DNA from: Bradyrhizobium rifense
GTDB lineage: Bacteria > Pseudomonadota > Alphaproteobacteria > Rhizobiales > Xanthobacteraceae
Reading direction: 5' to 3'
Assembly (NCBI RefSeq): GCF_008123425.1
Contig: NZ_VSSS01000037.1
Coordinates: 1 to 64,000, forward strand
DNA length: 64,000 nucleotides
The notes below the pieces were generated by a model. It saw only the letters and a list, made by a program, of their open reading frames with translations. It was not told where the DNA came from and ran no database searches. The position numbers and the translations under genes were made by a program. The number at the start of each line of letters is the position of its first letter. The first letter of the stretch is position 1. This document shows positions 53,116 through 62,334 of this stretch, piece after piece.

Positions 53116-54319
53116 AGCGCTCCGGAAGCCCGCCGGGCCGGCTCACGCCGGCTCGGTGGCAGCATTGGCAGCCTCCCAGGACGCAGGAGCTTTATTATGA
53201 GGCCGATTGGGTGACTTCAAACCCACACGCTCCCAGGTGAGTTCGTGTTCACGTATTCCGTGGCTGGCGCGATCAAGTCATCTGTTTGCCCGCACTGCCT
53301 CAAGCCATAGCCGGAGATCGTCAGTGATGCCGAGCGCTTAGCATCGGCGGGTGACGTAACGGCACCCTTCTTCAACGAACAGGTCGGAGCCGTGCTGCGC
53401 CTTGAACTCGTCGATCTTCTCAAGATCGAAACTCAGCGCCCACCGTCCCAACTTGAAGCTGATCCCTATTCCGAGGTCTGTCATATCGGCACCAGAAGCA
53501 AGCTCACACAGGACGGCTTCCTTGCGGGAGCGTACGGGTCAAACGGCAGGTTGACTCGCCTTACTTGTATTCACAAGCGGCGACGTCCCCACATCGCATC
53601 ACAGCGGCGATCAAATCGCATTATTCGATTATTGTCATGCCCGCGTCGTCATGCAGCGCCATAGCCGGTCAGGACGGATGTGGAGGCTCGAACTGGCGCT
53701 GCGCGCCCGCTCGGACCGATCTGGCGCCCACAGGACAAGGGCAACGACGGGCAAGTAAGCCAAGGGCGCGGCAGAACGCAAGGATCCAACTTGGGCATTT
53801 GGTGAGGGCCGATCGCTCACAGAGTCAATTCCAAATCGGGGGCTGCTCCAAGGTCAGGACGCGCTCGTGGATCTCAGTGCTGACTGCGTGATGAGCCATA
53901 TAGCCTTTGGCAAAGACTTTCCTACATTGAGGCGCGCCTTTTTGAGGCCGCCTGTAATCGGACTGCTGCAGAGCCTGCGGCAGCAGAGTAGGTGGTTTGC
54001 GCGGTGAATATCCCGCACACTGCGCCGTCTCAGCAACGCGGGAGGCGCGCGATAGACTTCTTCCGTGGTTTGGACGTCGGCATGCACGAGACTGATCTTA
54101 AGAGCTCTTCGGCTGAAGAAGAAAGCTGCCGAGGAGGCAAGGTGCAAATCTGGATGAACTCCGAATGATGACATTCCCGGTAGGCCTGGCGCCGCGTTTA
54201 CAGGCCGAACATATGACGGCACCGTCATCCCTTGTTGAATCGGAGAAATATCTTGCAGCCCGGGCCTTTCCACATATGAGTCAGAGCCCTTGTTCCATGC
54301 CGAAACACAATCGCCTTCA
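53116..54319. other. Long stretch without a supported gene
   Basis: About 1.2 kb of mixed open frames on both strands (53392-53664, 53565-53891, 53854-54423 minus) without motifs. It contains one near-perfect copy of the repeated palindrome. It separates the catabolic regulon from the IS3 remnant. Confidence 0.4.
53615..53629 (+). promoter_or_regulatory. LysR-type palindrome, 14 of 15 match (outlying)
   Basis: ATCGCATTATTCGAT differs at one base and is followed by TATTGTCATGCC, resembling the flank of the other copies. No intact gene starts nearby, so it may mark a lost gene of the regulon. Confidence 0.45.
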
Positions 54320-55046
54320 TTGACGATCATCGTGAGGCGCATGGGTCGAGCCGATCTGCAAGGTCTTGCCGATCGCCCCCTTGACCTACCACGCCCATAT
54401 GGCCAAGCGGCGCGATCCGGCACGCAGTCGGCGCGCGCCAGGCAAGATGTCAGGCTGAAGATCGAGGTTCGGCGCGTGTTCGATGAGAACTTCTCCGTCT
54501 ACGGCGTGCGCAAGGTCTGGCGGCAGCTCAAGCGCGAAGGCTTCGATGTTGCCCGTTGCACGGTGTCGCGACTGATGCGGGACATGGGTTTGCAAGGGGT
54601 TATCCGCGGCAAGCCGGTCAAGACCACGACAAGGCCTCGCCATGCCCGCTGGATCACCTCAACCGCCAGTTCAAGGCGCCAAGCCCGAACGTCCTCTGGC
54701 TCTCCGACTTCACCTATGTCGCGACCTGGACCGGCTTCGTCTACGCCGCCTTTGTGATCGTCGCCTATGCCCGCAGGATTGTGGGCTGGCGAGGCCTCGC
54801 GCTCGGCGCATGCAGGCTTCGTGCTCGATGCCCTGGAGCAGGCCGTGCACGATCGGCGACCGGTCCACCGCGGCAGGCTCGTGCATCAAAGCGACCGGGG
54901 CCGCCCAATACGTCTCTATCAAATACACCGAACGCCTGACTGAAGCTGGCGTCGAGCGTTTTGTCGGCAGCGTCGGAGATTCCTATGACAACGCCGTCGC
55001 CGAAACCGTGAACGGTCTCTACAAGGCCGAAGTGATCCACCGGTGA
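54320..55046 (+). pseudogene. IS3-family transposase remnant
   Basis: The frames give KIEVRRVFDENFSVYGVRKVW, then RQLKREGFDVARCTVSRLMRD and MGLQGVIRGKP, then in a second frame LNRQFKAPSPNVLWLSDFTYV (first Asp), ATWTGFVYAAFVI and QYVSIKYTERL, ending DSYDNAVAETVNGLYKAEVIH before a stop. This is an IS3-group DDE transposase (OrfB) with at least two frameshifts and a premature end. The right end of the element is lost next to the methyltransferase gene at 55061. Confidence 0.85.
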
Positions 55047-55060
55047 AGTTCAATCGGCTA

Positions 55061-55822
55061 TTAAACTGCTTCTGCCTTAACTCCCTTCACAATAGTTTGG
55101 TAGTAGCCTGTCTGGTTCGGCGGAAGAACATCGATCTTTTTGAAACCCGATTGATCGAGTAGGCGGACGAGTTCATGGGTTCGGAGAGCTCGGTAGTGGC
55201 CGACGAAATGATGAATTCGCCACTGATCGTCGTCTTGCAAAGTCAGATAGACGTGAAACTTGTAGGATCGATCATCGACCCAGTCCCAGACATGGTGAAG
55301 TATCCGTCGGTTTACGCCGTCGGAAAAGAACGACGGCTTAGTAGATGTCTGTCTCTCGTGAAGAGCTATGTCATAGTCACGGATGCTGAGCATGACCAAA
55401 CCGCCGTCGGTCAGCCTCTTGTTCATGTTCTCAATCGCTTGGCGGACCTCGACCTCACTCTCCAGATGGGGAATGGAATTTCCCATGCAAAGAACTGCGC
55501 CGTAGTGCTTGCACGGCGCCGCGGACAGCTGCCGCATGTCATCAATGCGAAATTCAATGTCGTATCCGCGCGCCAGCGCTTCGGAGCGAGCGCGGCGGAT
55601 TGCGAGCGCTGAAAGATCGCTTCCCGAGATGTCATAATTGAGTGCAGCCAAACCCAACGCTTGCGTTCCGATACCACAAGCGCAGTCAAGTATCGGGCCC
55701 GCCTGTTTCGGCGAAGGCAGTAGCCGGCTAAGGCATTCGGCCTGTTCCTTTATCGTTTGGTCCCAATCCTCGAAGAGCAAGTGGTACACTAAGGCGAGAT
55801 CATCATAAAAATCAGAAAGCAT
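55061..55822 (-). CDS. SAM-dependent methyltransferase (glycine/sarcosine N-methyltransferase-like)
   Basis: A 253-residue class I methyltransferase. Motif I is ILDCACGIGTQALGLA near residue 44, and the acidic SAM-ribose residue is in DISGSDLSA. It opens FYDDLALVYHLLFEDWD, a start shared with glycine/sarcosine N-methyltransferase-like enzymes, so an N-methyl acceptor is plausible. It is 246 bases after the small unknown gene and is the last gene of the minus-strand operon, cut close by the IS3 remnant. Confidence 0.85.
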   Translation of the reverse strand: MLSDFYDDLALVYHLLFEDWDQTIKEQAECLSRLLPSPKQAGPILDCACGIGTQALGLAALNYDISGSDLSALAIRRARSEALARGYDIEFRIDDMRQLSAAPCKHYGAVLCMGNSIPHLESEVEVRQAIENMNKRLTDGGLVMLSIRDYDIALHERQTSTKPSFFSDGVNRRILHHVWDWVDDRSYKFHVYLTLQDDDQWRIHHFVGHYRALRTHELVRLLDQSGFKKIDVLPPNQTGYYQTIVKGVKAEAV

Positions 55823-56068
55823 CGATGGCTCCTTTGTTTCGTTTGATGCGCTACGAGTGCACTCGACGCATTACCGCTCCATCAGAGCCGAAAGGTGCCA
55901 CCCCACCACATAGTACGATTCCTTCATGTCAGTGACTGATCATATCAAGATGTGAAGCAGACGCTTCGTCGTCGGTGAGACGCGAGTGGAGAGCCGTCCC
56001 TTAAGTCGCTCTAGAAAGCGAGAGCACAGGAAATCAAGGGCCCGTTCGCGCTCTTCAAAAGCAATAAC

Positions 56069-56386
56069 TCAGACCGTTCGGTCTGGAATGGCGCGCTCGG
56101 CGGAAGGACAGAGATTAGGGTCTCCGACAGCGGTTAGTCTTGCTCTTGTGCCCCCATTGCAAAGCTGCCTGATGATCTTCCAATCCGGATTTTCAATGCC
56201 GAAAGCTTGCTTGTCGGCCTCTTCCGCAGGCCTCCCCTTATTTTCGCGATGAAAGAAATCAAACGAATGCGCCGTGACCAGAATCGCAGTGAAGAGATCG
56301 TCGATATTTTGGCTCAACGAAAATCGGTCCACAGCTCGCTCGGCAAGCTGGATGTATTCACTTGCAGTCTCCGGGAACGTTCGCAT
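56069..56386 (-). CDS. Small unknown protein coupled to the SelA-like gene
   Basis: A 105-residue frame starting at an ATG with GGAGG eight bases upstream, overlapping the end of the SelA-like gene by 29 bases. It begins MRTFPETASEYIQLAERAVD and contains LFTAILVTAHSFDFFHRENKG and NPDWKIIRQLCNGG. It is probably mostly helical and has no recognised motif. The strong ribosome-binding site and overlap argue for a real gene translated together with its neighbour. Confidence 0.6.
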   Translation of the reverse strand: MRTFPETASEYIQLAERAVDRFSLSQNIDDLFTAILVTAHSFDFFHRENKGRPAEEADKQAFGIENPDWKIIRQLCNGGTRARLTAVGDPNLCPSAERAIPDRTV

Positions 56387-57986
56387 CTGGACCTCCACAC
56401 TTGATTTCCTGATGGATGTCGCGTTGTATGGGCGGCGGCCGCCACCCTCTTGCCGCGCTCGACGGTCTTGCAGTCCATCGGGCATTGCCGAACTGCTTGC
56501 AAAGCGACGGACTTCTTAGCTCCGGCGTCGCGGCTCCTAACTGAGCAATCCCTTCAATGCGGCCCACCCGGAGGTGGCCTTCAAAGCAATAGTATATTTC
56601 CATTAGGTCGGTATCGTGCTTTGCAACGAGGTTAAGCTCATTGCCATTGGCGCGGCCAGTAATCGAACCGTCAAAGACGTCGCCTCGGTAGACACCAGAA
56701 ATGGCAGCTCCCTCTTGCGTTAGCTCCATGGCATGCTCTTCCACCCGACCGGCAAAAGTCAAAGTACTACTCCAGAGTCCAGCGAAAGATTCGTGTGCTT
56801 TCGGACCAGCCGACACAGCGTCGTTCTCGACCTCGGATTGCAGATTTCGGAGTACGGTATCGAGGGATTTAGCAACCAGGTGAGCCTGCTCATCATCGAC
56901 GATGTTAAAGGGGTCGATCAGAACGACATTCTCGCTCGAGCAAAAGTCCGGAAGTTGAATACGAAAATCATGAAGCATCCGAGCAACGATTTCGACCGCG
57001 GCTATCCGTTCGTCGACCCAAAACACCTTCAGGCGAGGCGTGAGCGCCGACCAATTTGGCGGCTGTATTGAAACATGGAATAGATCGGGCGAGAGGTTTG
57101 ACGCGATCGTCCCCAATAGCCGAAGCCACTTTTGCTCATCGTTCGCACGTAAAGACGGAGTAAGCCAGGCCTCGAGGGCAACGACGGCGCCAACGATCTC
57201 CTCTTTGCCGACCTTCATCGCGCGGCCAAACGAAAGGTGCGGTGGCCCATTCGCCCACGCGGCCCGTGCCAGTTGTTCTGATCCGATCAACAGGCCGGTT
57301 GACTGTGGGCCGCGCAGATATTTACCGCCTGAGTAGATAGCCAATGTTGCGCCTCGGGATAGCCACGGGTCAGGCTTGCCAGGAGACAGTCCAGCTGCAT
57401 CGACCACAATCGGCATATGCCCAACGCGTTCACGCATCGCTTCCAAGAACATGTTGCCATCAGCCGCCTCCACCCTTCCGAGCAAGCAGATCATGCAAGC
57501 TGATTCGGCTAACGTGGCGAGATCTTCGAGGCTATCGAATGGAACAAGTTCGGCTCCGACAATGCTTATGGCAGACTCATAGGGAAAACGGTGCGCACGC
57601 GGAATCAGGACCCGCTTTTTCAAACCGCCCGACTTGGGTAACCGGGTCATTGCAACCGGTTCGTTGCCAGCGATGCATGCGGCGGTCGCCAGTGCAAGTG
57701 CCGCCACACTTCCGGCCGTCACCACGCCCCATTCTGCTCCAGTGAGCTGGGCGATGTATCTGCCGACGCCTTCGGCGAGTTCATCCATGTCGACGAATGC
57801 TTCGCCCGCAGCTTTCATAGCCCGGTCAACTATCGGAATCGGATTGCTGCCACCAAAACTCGACCTCGTCCCAGCGCAATTGACGATCGGCTGGACGCCC
57901 AACGCGTCGTAGATCCAACCACGGCGTTGCTTCTCGTTAGACCGAAGCTGATCGCTTAAGGACCGAGTTTGAGGGCTTAACGTCAT
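56358..57986 (-). CDS. SelA-like PLP enzyme (aminotransferase class V fold)
   Basis: A 542-residue PLP protein resembling selenocysteine-synthase-like enzymes and D-glucosaminate-6-phosphate ammonia lyase (DgaE). Landmarks are VNCAGTRSSFGGSNP, FVDMDELAEGVGRYIAQLTGA (in part), VVDAAGL and the PLP lysine in IYSGGKYLRGPQSTG near residue 223. The C-terminal domain (SGVYRGDVFDGSITG, then FGNARWTA) is kept to about residue 505. The last 35 or so residues are Pro/Arg-rich and may be a shifted end. AGGA precedes the ATG at 57986. No selenocysteine pathway gene is nearby, so a biosynthetic lyase or transferase role is likely. Confidence 0.8.
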   Translation of the reverse strand: MTLSPQTRSLSDQLRSNEKQRRGWIYDALGVQPIVNCAGTRSSFGGSNPIPIVDRAMKAAGEAFVDMDELAEGVGRYIAQLTGAEWGVVTAGSVAALALATAACIAGNEPVAMTRLPKSGGLKKRVLIPRAHRFPYESAISIVGAELVPFDSLEDLATLAESACMICLLGRVEAADGNMFLEAMRERVGHMPIVVDAAGLSPGKPDPWLSRGATLAIYSGGKYLRGPQSTGLLIGSEQLARAAWANGPPHLSFGRAMKVGKEEIVGAVVALEAWLTPSLRANDEQKWLRLLGTIASNLSPDLFHVSIQPPNWSALTPRLKVFWVDERIAAVEIVARMLHDFRIQLPDFCSSENVVLIDPFNIVDDEQAHLVAKSLDTVLRNLQSEVENDAVSAGPKAHESFAGLWSSTLTFAGRVEEHAMELTQEGAAISGVYRGDVFDGSITGRANGNELNLVAKHDTDLMEIYYCFEGHLRVGRIEGIAQLGAATPELRSPSLCKQFGNARWTARPSSAARGWRPPPIQRDIHQEIKCGGPDANVPGDCK

Positions 57987-58015
57987 GACAATTCCTATCT
58001 CGCAGCTCAATCACG

Positions 58016-59020
58016 CTATTCGGGCGTCCATGTCATCCCGACATTAAACAGACAATCACCAAGGGTTGCCCGCGCCAGAAAACGCCGGCACAAAACGACG
58101 CCACCCTTCCCGAAGTTAACTGTGACTGACTTCCGCCAAGGTTCTTCAGTAAAGTGAATGCGCCCCGCCTGCTGACCATCGCTGACCGTATCTCCAAGAC
58201 TTGCAAGCGGCTCGAATAGACCGTTTGCAGGAGAGTAGACAAAGTCGTTCGGTCGAACGCGATAGAGAAGTTGGGTGGAACCAAGACGGGGCGCCTTCGG
58301 GGCAGCGGTCAGGACACCGATATGATGCAAAACGCGCGCAAGACCATCCTCTGTAGCGCGTAGCAAATTACGTGAAACGGTTCCCCCACCACCCAATTCG
58401 GTCGAAAGACAAGCGACGCTCCCCACGCGATCGCAAGCGCCGGTCAAGCTGCGATCTCCGCCTGTCGATGCCTCGGTTGCGAACCCAACAGGTAAGCCGA
58501 ATACACGGAGGAGATCCAAGAGTTGAGAAGCGGACTTCGGAGCAACAATCACTGTAGAAGGCAGGTATTCCAGCGAGCTTCCTCCCGAATGAAAGTCACA
58601 AACCAAATCGCAGCCTGGCAATAGGACCGTTTCGATGAAATGGGCGATCATCATCGTCGGGGTCCCATTTGGATCCCCCGGAAAGCTACGATTTAGGTTT
58701 CCATCATCCAAGGGAGAGACTCTTTGGCCTACCGCAACCGCGGGCGCATTCGCACCGGGGAGGATTATCAAATGCCCCTGAATATCCTGTGCCTGCAGCG
58801 ACTGGATCAGCTTTATGAGCATGATCTGGCCTTCCCACTCATCGCCGTGGCTACCTGCAATCAATAAGACCCGAGGGCCAGAGCGATTCTTGATGCTCGC
58901 AACCGGAACTGGGATCCATCCGTATGCTGAGGCATTGGTCGAGATCGGTACGCGAAGATAGCCGGTAGCCTTGCCTTCTTTCTGAAAGTCGATTTCGGAC
59001 CAGATTCTTGACGGCTGCAT
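58016..59020 (-). CDS. DoeB-like N-acyl amino acid deacylase, second copy
   Basis: A 334-residue paralogue of the deacylase at 36444-37499. Zinc ligands are in GSHGDEWEG and DFHSGG, and the catalytic Glu in STELGGGG; SPLDDGNLNRSFPGDP is also shared. The two copies agree over most of their length. This copy lies in an apparently biosynthetic operon, 29 bases before the SelA-like gene, so here it may remove a protecting acetyl group put on by the GNAT enzyme. Confidence 0.88.
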   Translation of the reverse strand: MQPSRIWSEIDFQKEGKATGYLRVPISTNASAYGWIPVPVASIKNRSGPRVLLIAGSHGDEWEGQIMLIKLIQSLQAQDIQGHLIILPGANAPAVAVGQRVSPLDDGNLNRSFPGDPNGTPTMMIAHFIETVLLPGCDLVCDFHSGGSSLEYLPSTVIVAPKSASQLLDLLRVFGLPVGFATEASTGGDRSLTGACDRVGSVACLSTELGGGGTVSRNLLRATEDGLARVLHHIGVLTAAPKAPRLGSTQLLYRVRPNDFVYSPANGLFEPLASLGDTVSDGQQAGRIHFTEEPWRKSVTVNFGKGGVVLCRRFLARATLGDCLFNVGMTWTPE

Positions 59021-59044
59021 GGTGTCTCCGCATACGGAATATAA

Positions 59045-59872
59045 TTACTGCACGGTCCGTACTGCAGTTGTGAGTTCGGTACTGTAGGTCACATCAATGG
59101 TGCCAACTGCGTCACAATGGTCCGACAAGATTGACCGTAGCTCCTTGATGAGGTCGTTACCGTGCGTCGTCCGCGCCATTTTGAGTTGGATTGTTGACAA
59201 AGCGAATGCCTCAAAGCTCTCGGTAGTAAACGTTCTTGGCCAATCCCATCTCTGGACCATGACGTTTGAAAATCGATCATCTGAGGCAAGTTCAGCCTCG
59301 AAGTCGGAGACCGAATGTCCGCCCCCAGCATCCGCGTATGTGCCTGTTCGATAGCCGGGAACAAACTTCTCGAGGAATAACTCGAAGGACTGGAAGAAGC
59401 CGATCTCGTGGCAGCGCTTGTTCTGCAATATCGCGAGGAGACCATTATCTACCAGGACGCGGTGCGCTTCTGCGTAGAAGAGCATCCGGTCGAAAAGTTG
59501 TGCGGCACCAGCAGCCGTTATAACGCCAACGGTTCGATCGCCGAACGGAAGTTGCTCGGCCAGAGATTGGACGAACCGAACTGGCTGACCGGTCTTTCTT
59601 GCTTTAATAGCGCGCTCAATCATTATCGAACTGGGCTCCAGACCAAGCACTTCAAAGGATCCGTCGAGAGCATCGGCTAACATTCGGGTGAAGATACCCG
59701 TCCCGCAGCCCACGTCGACTATTCGGCTGGAAGAGGGACGCAAAGACGAAGCCCCGGACGCAATCTCACGAACTGCGCAAATAGGATATCCCGGTCGCTC
59801 CTTGTCGTAGTGCTCACCAAGTGTCTGATAATGTTCCCATCCAACGGAGTTCGCTGAAATCTGTGCCGGCAT
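59045..59872 (-). CDS. SAM-dependent methyltransferase
   Basis: A 275-residue class I methyltransferase. Motif I is IVDVGCGTGIFTRMLAD, followed by VLGLEPSSIMIERA and the motif II/III region VGVITAAGAAQLFD. GGAGA nine bases before the ATG at 59872 decides the start; the longer frame to 59983 is not supported. The substrate is unknown; its neighbours are the GNAT enzyme and the deacylase. Confidence 0.85.
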   Translation of the reverse strand: MPAQISANSVGWEHYQTLGEHYDKERPGYPICAVREIASGASSLRPSSSRIVDVGCGTGIFTRMLADALDGSFEVLGLEPSSIMIERAIKARKTGQPVRFVQSLAEQLPFGDRTVGVITAAGAAQLFDRMLFYAEAHRVLVDNGLLAILQNKRCHEIGFFQSFELFLEKFVPGYRTGTYADAGGGHSVSDFEAELASDDRFSNVMVQRWDWPRTFTTESFEAFALSTIQLKMARTTHGNDLIKELRSILSDHCDAVGTIDVTYSTELTTAVRTVQ

Positions 59873-59986
59873 GAGAGTTCTCCAAAGACGTTTTCGTTCG
59901 GTTCCACACCGAGCCAATGAGGGTGTTGGACGGGCAGCTGGGTAGAGTCCAAGGCAGCCCGGCGCGCCCGTCGTTAGCTTCATCGC

Positions 59987-60505
59987 TTAAGAATGATGCG
60001 GCTGTCCTATAGCTCTTTTGAAGCGGTAATGGGGTTGAAGGCCCGGCACCTGCCTCTCGCCACCAATCTGTTCGAACCCATGATGTCGGTAAAACCAGCG
60101 GGCCGTTGTTCGCCCGTTGCACCATACCAGGAGCCCACCACGCTTACGGATTTCACGTAGACCATGGTCGAGTACGGCACTGGCAAACCCAAGGCGACGA
60201 AAATCTCTTGCCGTTGCCATTCCACGAATTCTCCAACTGCGCCCGGATGACTGACTTCCTTGATCCGAATCCATGTCTTCGAGAGTAAACGTACCGACGG
60301 ACGCCAGGACCGATCCACAGTAGGCGCCGACGTGAAATAGGGCCTTGGCGTCAAGATAGGCCGGCACTGGTTTCGGAGGTGCAGGTGCCAATTCCGAAGT
60401 CCGGAGGTCAAAGCCTCCTTCTTCGGAAATGAGACAAACGTGCAGATCAGTATCGCTGGTGGGGAACTGACTTGTTACGTGAGCTTGCGTTACCTGGCCC
60501 TTCAT
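59987..60505 (-). CDS. GNAT-family N-acetyltransferase
   Basis: A 172-residue GNAT enzyme. The acetyl-CoA motif A is visible as RGMATARDFRRLGFASAVLDH near residue 95, followed by CNGRTTARWFYRHHGFEQIG. The start overlaps the aminotransferase stop by ATGA. Together with the DoeB-like deacylase it suggests an acetylate-then-deacetylate protection step. Confidence 0.88.
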   Translation of the reverse strand: MKGQVTQAHVTSQFPTSDTDLHVCLISEEGGFDLRTSELAPAPPKPVPAYLDAKALFHVGAYCGSVLASVGTFTLEDMDSDQGSQSSGRSWRIRGMATARDFRRLGFASAVLDHGLREIRKRGGLLVWCNGRTTARWFYRHHGFEQIGGERQVPGLQPHYRFKRAIGQPHHS

Positions 60506-61683
60506 TGGTTCAACTCCCGATCCGCAGGCGCATCCATGAGAGATGCAATTGCCTTCAACCCTCGAACAAGTTCATCCTGATCCGACGGCGCGCCTAGACC
60601 GAGCCGAAATTTGCGGTCGCCCTGTTGATTGTTAACGGCGAAGGAATCGCCCGGTCCAACAACCACTCCAGCATCGAGGGCCGCCTTAACAAAAGCGTCA
60701 AGCTGCCATGCCTCAGGCAAGTTGATCCAAAGATGATAGTTGAATGCGCTTGGAGATAGCTGCATCCGCGGAAGGATCGACGCAGCCAAGGCCCGGCGCC
60801 TCAGGGTCTCCGTTCGCACCGATCGCAGTATTTCTGAGCCGATCCCATTTGCGAGCCAATACGATGCGACCTCTGCCACCAGCGGTGCGACCATCCAATT
60901 CGTGGTCCGCACTCCAGGCCAAAAGACATTTTGCGAGATGTCCGAGTTGGGACCTACGACATACGCCACCCGAAGCTGCGCGGCGAGGGATTTGCTTAGT
61001 CCCAAAATGTACCAGCTGCGCTCGGGCGCATAGAGAGAAAGTGGAGGAGGCGCCTCTTCCGGCAGCACGCCATATATATCATCTTCAAAGAGCCAAAGAT
61101 CGTGTCGACGAGCCACCGTCGCAATGTCTGAGCGTCTTGCCTCAGACATTGTTGCAGATGTTGGGTTATGCAGTGTGGGCATGCAATAGAGGGCCCGAGC
61201 ATTCTCGCCCAGCTCAACGCAGGCCTTCTCAAGACTCTCCGGATCGATCCCTTCAACATCCATTGACACAGCGTGAAGCTCGATACCGAATATCGCCGTA
61301 AGTGGCTTGATTGCTGGATAGGTCAGCTCTTCCGTTAGAAGGACACCGCCGGCTTTGACGAACCGGGCCATTAACATCGCCAGTATGCTCTGCGAGCCGT
61401 TTGCGAGTACGACACGCTCTACGCTCGGCTTCTGACCAAGCCGCCGACTAAGCCACGTTGCTCCCGCGTCTCGGTCGCCCACAGTTCCTATGAAGCGCGG
61501 AAAGCGAATGGCATCCGCGATATTTGCACGTCCAAGGGCGGCAAACGTGTCCGTCAAAGCGCGTTGAACCACGGAGCTGGGAGGTGGAAAATTCCGACCA
61601 AAATCGATCGGTATCACTTTGGGTGATAAGGGCTGCGCTTGTCCAAGCTTAGTCAGATCGTTCATTTCGCTCTCGCTAGTCAT
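60502..61683 (-). CDS. PLP aminotransferase of the MocR-domain type, second copy
   Basis: A 393-residue stand-alone aminotransferase, paralogous to the one at 35321-36433. Shared landmarks are VVLANGSQSILAMLM, MPTLHNPTSATMS, FEDDIYGVLPEEAPPPLS and the PLP lysine in LGLSKSLAAQLRVAYVVG. No DNA-binding domain is present. The first ATG at 61683 has AAGG upstream; a second at 61665 is possible. Confidence 0.88.
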   Translation of the reverse strand: MTSESEMNDLTKLGQAQPLSPKVIPIDFGRNFPPPSSVVQRALTDTFAALGRANIADAIRFPRFIGTVGDRDAGATWLSRRLGQKPSVERVVLANGSQSILAMLMARFVKAGGVLLTEELTYPAIKPLTAIFGIELHAVSMDVEGIDPESLEKACVELGENARALYCMPTLHNPTSATMSEARRSDIATVARRHDLWLFEDDIYGVLPEEAPPPLSLYAPERSWYILGLSKSLAAQLRVAYVVGPNSDISQNVFWPGVRTTNWMVAPLVAEVASYWLANGIGSEILRSVRTETLRRRALAASILPRMQLSPSAFNYHLWINLPEAWQLDAFVKAALDAGVVVGPGDSFAVNNQQGDRKFRLGLGAPSDQDELVRGLKAIASLMDAPADRELNQ

Positions 61684-61707
61684 AACCTTATGAATTGGCC
61701 GCTGATC

Positions 61708-62334
61708 CTAGTGCTGAAGGCCAGATCGGGAGATCATCACCAAACTGATAGAGCCCGCGATCGCGAAGGCGGTGGCGATTGGGACTGCGATCCCCCGAAT
61801 AGCCGGAACCCGAATCTCAGTTGTGACATGAAGCACTGCAAGAATGATGAAAGCGATCGCCACGGCGGTCGGAAAGAGGTCGCCAGGAAAGTGCGACCGT
61901 GAAAGGAGGAGCATCCCAAGAAGTGGCGTATCGTACGAAACGGGGATGCCCGTGAACCGAGCGTCGGCAGTAAGACCCACGTTCTCGAAATAGCTGAGCC
62001 TGATGGCACCCGCTAAAACGAGAAGCACGCTCGCGACGAGCGACAGGGCAGTTCCTTGACTGATAAGGATGATCACTGCAGCCGGGAACACGACTCCATG
62101 AAAGAAGTCGGCAAATCCATCAAAGCTCTTTCCGAACTCCGGCACACCTCGACGGCGAAGATGGCTCGTCTTGCGGGCAACATGCCCGTCCCAATGATCC
62201 AAAAACCAGGTCCAGAGCATTGCCGCAACGCCGAGCTCTATCTTGCCGTTTAAGGCCAGGAACAGCCCAATAACGGCAAACAGATAGGCGAGGGCGGTGA
62301 TGGCATTTGCGTAGTCACGGAGATACCCGATCAT
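61708..62334 (-). CDS. CDP-alcohol phosphatidyltransferase-family membrane enzyme
   Basis: A 208-residue protein with six predicted membrane segments. The catalytic signature is in DHWDGHVARK and GKSFDGFADF (D-x2-DG-x2-AR ... G-x3-D-x3-D), with a few extra residues between the two halves. Enzymes of this family transfer a phospho-alcohol from a CDP-linked donor, for instance in phospholipid or di-inositol-phosphate synthesis. Its start overlaps the nucleotidyltransferase by ATGA, so that enzyme probably makes its CDP-substrate. The acceptor cannot be read from the sequence. Confidence 0.88.
   Translation of the reverse strand: MIGYLRDYANAITALAYLFAVIGLFLALNGKIELGVAAMLWTWFLDHWDGHVARKTSHLRRRGVPEFGKSFDGFADFFHGVVFPAAVIILISQGTALSLVASVLLVLAGAIRLSYFENVGLTADARFTGIPVSYDTPLLGMLLLSRSHFPGDLFPTAVAIAFIILAVLHVTTEIRVPAIRGIAVPIATAFAIAGSISLVMISRSGLQH

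Noticed and set aside
53116..53170. Intrinsic terminator after the porin
   Set aside because: The GCCGGC repeats are direct or self-complementary over six bases only, and no T-run follows.
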